Of a DNA stretch of 64,000 bases, positions 60,861-64,000 are shown one piece after another. The stretch covers positions 186,001 to 250,000 of the forward strand of contig NZ_BMTD01000006.1 in assembly GCF_014649495.1 (NCBI RefSeq), in the 5' to 3' direction. The DNA comes from Streptomyces filipinensis (GTDB lineage: Bacteria > Actinomycetota > Actinomycetes > Streptomycetales > Streptomycetaceae). Made by a program: the position numbers and the translations under genes. The notes under the pieces were generated by a model. That model was not told where the DNA came from, made no database searches, and was given only the letters and a program-made list of their open reading frames with translations. The stretch's first letter is position 1. Every line of letters begins with the position of its first letter.

Positions 60861-62708
60861 ATGAGCACGGAAGCGCGCCACGCACCCATCCCCCCGCGCC
60901 CCGCGGCCCCACCCCGCCCGTCCGTCCCGCCACGCCCCTCGACCCCGCCCGCCCGCCCGGCCGGCGCGGGCACCGAGCCGCCCGCACCACGCACACCCCA
61001 GGGCCCGCCGGCACCCACCCCGGCGCCCCAGCCGGCTCCGGCAGCGCTGCCCGAGGACCCCGACGACGAGCCGTCGGTCTTCACCCCCCGCACACCCCGC
61101 CCGCCCGCCGGCGCCCCGGCCCGGACCGGACTGCCGCCCGCCGGGGGCACCGCACCCGCCGACGGCCCCCCGGCCGCGGGCGACGGTCCGGCACGCGGCG
61201 GCTCGCCCGTCGCCCGGGGCTTCGCCCACGAGCGCCGGCCGTCCACGGGTGACTTCGCCCACGACGGCCTGACCGGCACCGGTGGCTTCGCGCGTGACGG
61301 CCGGGAGTCCGCCGCGGGGTTCGTGCGCCCCGGTCCGGCTGCGGGCACCGGCTCGTCCTCCGCCGGTGCTGACGGGCGGGACGACCGGACGACCGCCGGC
61401 GGTGCCGGACGCCCGTCCGCCGGTGGCTCCGGACGGGCCGCGGGCGAGGGCCCCTTGGCGGGGGAGGGCTCCGACAGGGGTGTCGGCGTGCGTGGCCGGT
61501 ACCCCGTGGGGCCCGAGGGCGCAGAGCCCGTCGTTCCGCCCCCGCCGCCCGCCTCGGCCCGGTTCCCCGATGCTCCGCCCAGCACGGGGCGTGAGCCGCG
61601 TAGCGACGGCTCCGTCCACCGCACGGACCCTGCGCCCCGGCGGCCGGGACGTCCGGCGGAGACCTCCGCGGAGACGACGGCCCAGGTCCGGCCGGTCACC
61701 GGGTCCGCGGAGCCCGGGAGCTCCGGCGGCGCGCCCGTGCCTGCCGCGCGCGGTGGTGAGCGCCGTACCGCCGCCGTGTCCGCCGGGCGCGCGCAGGCCG
61801 CGGCGTGGAGTCCCCTCGCGCCCGCCCGTCCGGTCGGCCCGGCGGCGTCCCCGGCCTCGGCCGTGCCGGACCCGGCGCTGTCCTGGAGTGCCGCCGCGGC
61901 CGCGCGGCCCGTCGTGTCGTTCGCGGAGCCCGAGGCCTTCGGCGAGCCGACCCCACACCTGGCCGGGCGCCGCACCGCCGTGGCCGCCGCCTGTCTCGTG
62001 CTCGGCCTCGGCCTCATCGGCGGTGCCGTGACCGGGATCTGGCTCACCGGCGACGGGGACGACGCCCCGGGCGACCGCTTCGCCACCGCCGGGACGCTTT
62101 GGCACAACGCCCCCGTGGACCAGCTCTTCCCGCCCACCGTCCAGGGCACCGGTGCCGGCCCCGGCGGCGCCGACCGCACCTGGACCAGGATCGCCGTGGC
62201 CCCGGACAGCGGCTGCGCCCACGCCTTCGACCCGCTGCTGGGGAAGGTCCTGGCCCCCCTCGGCTGCCAGCGGCTGCTGCGCGCCACCTACACCGACGCC
62301 ACCCAGAGCTACGTCACCACGGTCGGCCTGCTGTTCACCAAGGCCGACCCCGCCGCCATGTCCGCGCTCGCCCACCGTTTCCGCACCGAGCGCCTGGACC
62401 GGCGGACCGATCTGATGCCCCGCCCGTACGCGGCCGAGGGCACCCCCGCGGCCGGCTTCGGGGACGAGCAGCGCGCCTCCTGGACCATCTCCGTCCTCAC
62501 CGACGCCCCCGTCGTCGCCTACGCCGTCTCCGGCTGGGCCGACGGCCGCAGCGTCGACGCGCCCCAGGCCGCCGCCGACGCCGTCAGCGACGGTGCCACC
62601 ACCGCACCGGCCCAGGCAGGTCTCGGAAACGAGGCCCAGGGCCTGGCCGACCGCATCGAGCGGCGCCTGCGCCAGAGCATCGGCACGGCCACGGAGAAAC
62701 CTTCATGA
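60861..62708 (+). CDS. Proline-rich single-pass membrane protein coupled to mycosin
   Basis: A 615-residue protein of unknown function. The first 370 residues are low-complexity Pro/Ala/Gly/Arg-rich and presumably disordered and cytoplasmic. One membrane segment (AVAAACLVLGLGLIGGAVTGIW) is followed by an extracytoplasmic globular domain of about 200 residues with two cysteines (SGCAHAF, LGCQRLL) likely to form a disulfide. ATG 60861 follows AAACGGGGGG. Its stop overlaps the mycosin start as ATGA, so the two are coupled and probably work together, for example as a scaffold holding the protease. No close family is recognised. Confidence 0.78.
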   Translation: MSTEARHAPIPPRPAAPPRPSVPPRPSTPPARPAGAGTEPPAPRTPQGPPAPTPAPQPAPAALPEDPDDEPSVFTPRTPRPPAGAPARTGLPPAGGTAPADGPPAAGDGPARGGSPVARGFAHERRPSTGDFAHDGLTGTGGFARDGRESAAGFVRPGPAAGTGSSSAGADGRDDRTTAGGAGRPSAGGSGRAAGEGPLAGEGSDRGVGVRGRYPVGPEGAEPVVPPPPPASARFPDAPPSTGREPRSDGSVHRTDPAPRRPGRPAETSAETTAQVRPVTGSAEPGSSGGAPVPAARGGERRTAAVSAGRAQAAAWSPLAPARPVGPAASPASAVPDPALSWSAAAAARPVVSFAEPEAFGEPTPHLAGRRTAVAAACLVLGLGLIGGAVTGIWLTGDGDDAPGDRFATAGTLWHNAPVDQLFPPTVQGTGAGPGGADRTWTRIAVAPDSGCAHAFDPLLGKVLAPLGCQRLLRATYTDATQSYVTTVGLLFTKADPAAMSALAHRFRTERLDRRTDLMPRPYAAEGTPAAGFGDEQRASWTISVLTDAPVVAYAVSGWADGRSVDAPQAAADAVSDGATTAPAQAGLGNEAQGLADRIERRLRQSIGTATEKPS

Positions 62709-63892
62709 GGCGATCGATATGCGCCCGCGCCCGCGTGCACCGGGCCGGAGCGGCGTTGAGCCTGCTGCTCGGCGGCTCTCTCGCCCTGCTGCCGTCCACC
62801 GCGGCCCACGCCGACGGCATCCGCGTCCAGCAGTGGGCCCTGTCGGCGCTGCACCTGGACGAGGCCTGGCACACCACCAAGGGCCGCGGCGTCACGGTCG
62901 CCGTCCTGGACACCGGCGTGGAGGCCGGCCACCCCGACCTCGCCGGCAACGTCCTGCCCGCCAAGGACATGATCGGCTTCGGCGCCGGGCCCGGCGACCG
63001 CACGTGGGCACGGCACGGCACGGCCATGGCCGGCATCATCGCCGGGCACGGCCACGGCCCGGGCGGCACCGCCGGCGTCATGGGCGTCGCTCCCGAGGCG
63101 AAGATCCTGCCCGTGCGGGTGATCCTGGAGGACGGCGACCCCGCCCGCGCCAAGGCCCGTACCAGCCGCGGCAACGCCCTCGCCGACGGCATCCGCTGGG
63201 CCGCCGACCACGGTGCCGACGTCATCAACCTCTCCCTCGGCGACGACTCGAACTCCGCGCACCCCGAGCCCAGCGAGGACGAGGCCGTGCAGTACGCCCT
63301 GAAGAAGGGCGTGGTGGTCGTCGCCTCCGCGGGCAACGGCGGCGACAAGGGCGACCACATCTCCTACCCGGCGGCCTACCCCGGCGTCATCGCCGCGACC
63401 GCCGTGGACAAGTACGGCACCCGCGCCTCCTTCTCGACCCGCCGCTGGTACTCGGCCGTCAGCGCGCCCGGCGTCAACGTGGTCATCGCCGACCCCGACC
63501 ACAAGTACTACGAGGGCTGGGGCACCTCGGCCGCCTCCGCCTTCGTCTCCGGCGCGGCGGCGCTGATCAAGGCCGCCCACCCGGACCTGAGCCCGGCCCA
63601 GGTCAAGTCGCTCCTGGAGGACACCGCCCGGGACGCGCCGGCCGGCGGCCGGGACGACTCCCGCGGCTTCGGCATGATCGACCCGGCGGCGGCGCTGAAG
63701 GCGGCCGGACGTCTGAGACCGCAGGGCCTGCAGGTGGCGTCGTACGGCGAGAAGTACTTCGGCGCCGGCCCGGACGCCCCCCAGGCCACCTCCTCGGCCT
63801 CCGACTGGGCGGGCCCGCTGGCCGGCAGCGCCGGCGGGGTCCTGCTGGTGGCGGGCGTGGTGCTGTGGCGGGGCCGCAGGGAGACGGGCTGA
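62705..63892 (+). CDS. Type VII secretion-associated serine protease, mycosin type (S8 subtilase)
   Basis: Membrane-anchored subtilase of 395 residues. A signal peptide (RVHRAGAALSLLLGGSLALLPSTAAHA) is followed by the mycosin opening IRVQQWALSALHLDEAWHTTKGRGVTVAVLDTGV with catalytic Asp. The His is in RHGTAMAGIIAG, oxyanion Asn in VVVVASAGNGGDKG, and Ser in GTSAASAFVSGAAALIKA. A C-terminal membrane segment (AGSAGGVLLVAGVVLW) ends in a basic tail. No ESX core gene (eccB-E, esxA/B) is visible in the window. ATG 62705 overlaps the previous stop. The target protein is unknown. Confidence 0.93.
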   Translation: MRRSICARARVHRAGAALSLLLGGSLALLPSTAAHADGIRVQQWALSALHLDEAWHTTKGRGVTVAVLDTGVEAGHPDLAGNVLPAKDMIGFGAGPGDRTWARHGTAMAGIIAGHGHGPGGTAGVMGVAPEAKILPVRVILEDGDPARAKARTSRGNALADGIRWAADHGADVINLSLGDDSNSAHPEPSEDEAVQYALKKGVVVVASAGNGGDKGDHISYPAAYPGVIAATAVDKYGTRASFSTRRWYSAVSAPGVNVVIADPDHKYYEGWGTSAASAFVSGAAALIKAAHPDLSPAQVKSLLEDTARDAPAGGRDDSRGFGMIDPAAALKAAGRLRPQGLQVASYGEKYFGAGPDAPQATSSASDWAGPLAGSAGGVLLVAGVVLWRGRRETG

Positions 63893-64000
63893 GGGCGCGG
63901 CGTCCTCCGCACCGGCTCCGGCAGCCGTGCGGCGAGGGCCTGCCGGAGCGGACACCGACAGGGGAGCGGCGGCTGCCGCGGCGGCCGCGAGGCCACCGGC

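Overview
The window is GC-rich actinobacterial chromosome, almost certainly from a Streptomyces. The evidence is very high third-position GC, frequent GTG starts, a complete Pup-proteasome locus, a conservon with a CYP157-type P450, and a gylR-glpF-glpK glycerol locus. Gene content and order match, from memory, the S. coelicolor SCO1608-SCO1660 region. It looks like core chromosome: I see no insertion sequence, prophage, tRNA, CRISPR array or obvious genomic island.

Layout. 1-2830 (minus): glycerol operon gylR, glpF, glpK (glpK cut by the window edge). 3159-7642: methionine synthase metH and a HAD phosphatase. 8076-11359: two tandem oligopeptide-binding lipoproteins without a permease. 11444-13311 (minus): an orphan NarL-type response regulator and a RecB-family Fe-S nuclease. 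13490-16345: site-2 protease and tRNA m1A58 methyltransferase. 16576-28000: small secreted protein, ferredoxin, then the proteasome block (arc/mpa, dop, pup, broken endonuclease VII gene, prcB, prcA, a LacI/MFS pair, pafA). 27978-36702: two FKBP isomerases, pafB, pafC, two small proteins, tatA, tatC, and a SKI2/HelY-type helicase. 37041-41635: conservon cvnA-B-C-D plus a P450. 41718-46174: pseudouridine synthase, acetyltransferase, 5'-nucleotidase, iron-regulated siderophore-interacting protein, 5'-3' exonuclease. 46301-49184: OpuA-type glycine betaine importer. 49569-54035: XRE/cupin regulator, BtuF-like protein, TDT exporter with LysR regulator, APH-like kinase. 54231-60586: a glutamine-synthetase-like gene cluster for amine gamma-glutamylation and breakdown, then a PLP amino-acid deaminase-like gene. 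60861-63892: a proline-rich membrane protein coupled to a mycosin-type subtilase.

How it fits together. Dop deamidates Pup-GGQ, PafA ligates it to targets, and the ARC/Mpa ring feeds them to PrcBA. PafB and PafC, encoded just downstream, are in other actinobacteria the activators of LexA-independent DNA-damage genes that carry a RecA-NDp promoter (TTGTCRGTG-N8-TANNNT). My main observation is that elements of this type lie immediately upstream of the RecB-family nuclease (8 of 9 bases, exact N8 spacing), the HelY-type helicase (exact 9-mer, spacing one base short) and, more weakly, pup. This suggests that the conserved nuclease-proteasome-PafBC-Tat-helicase neighbourhood is partly one DNA-damage regulon, possibly with leaderless messages. 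Two further regulatory predictions come from repeated motifs: a shared 23-24 bp element in both gyl promoter regions, and a shared GGTTC-N6-ATACCTT element in the glnA-like cluster.
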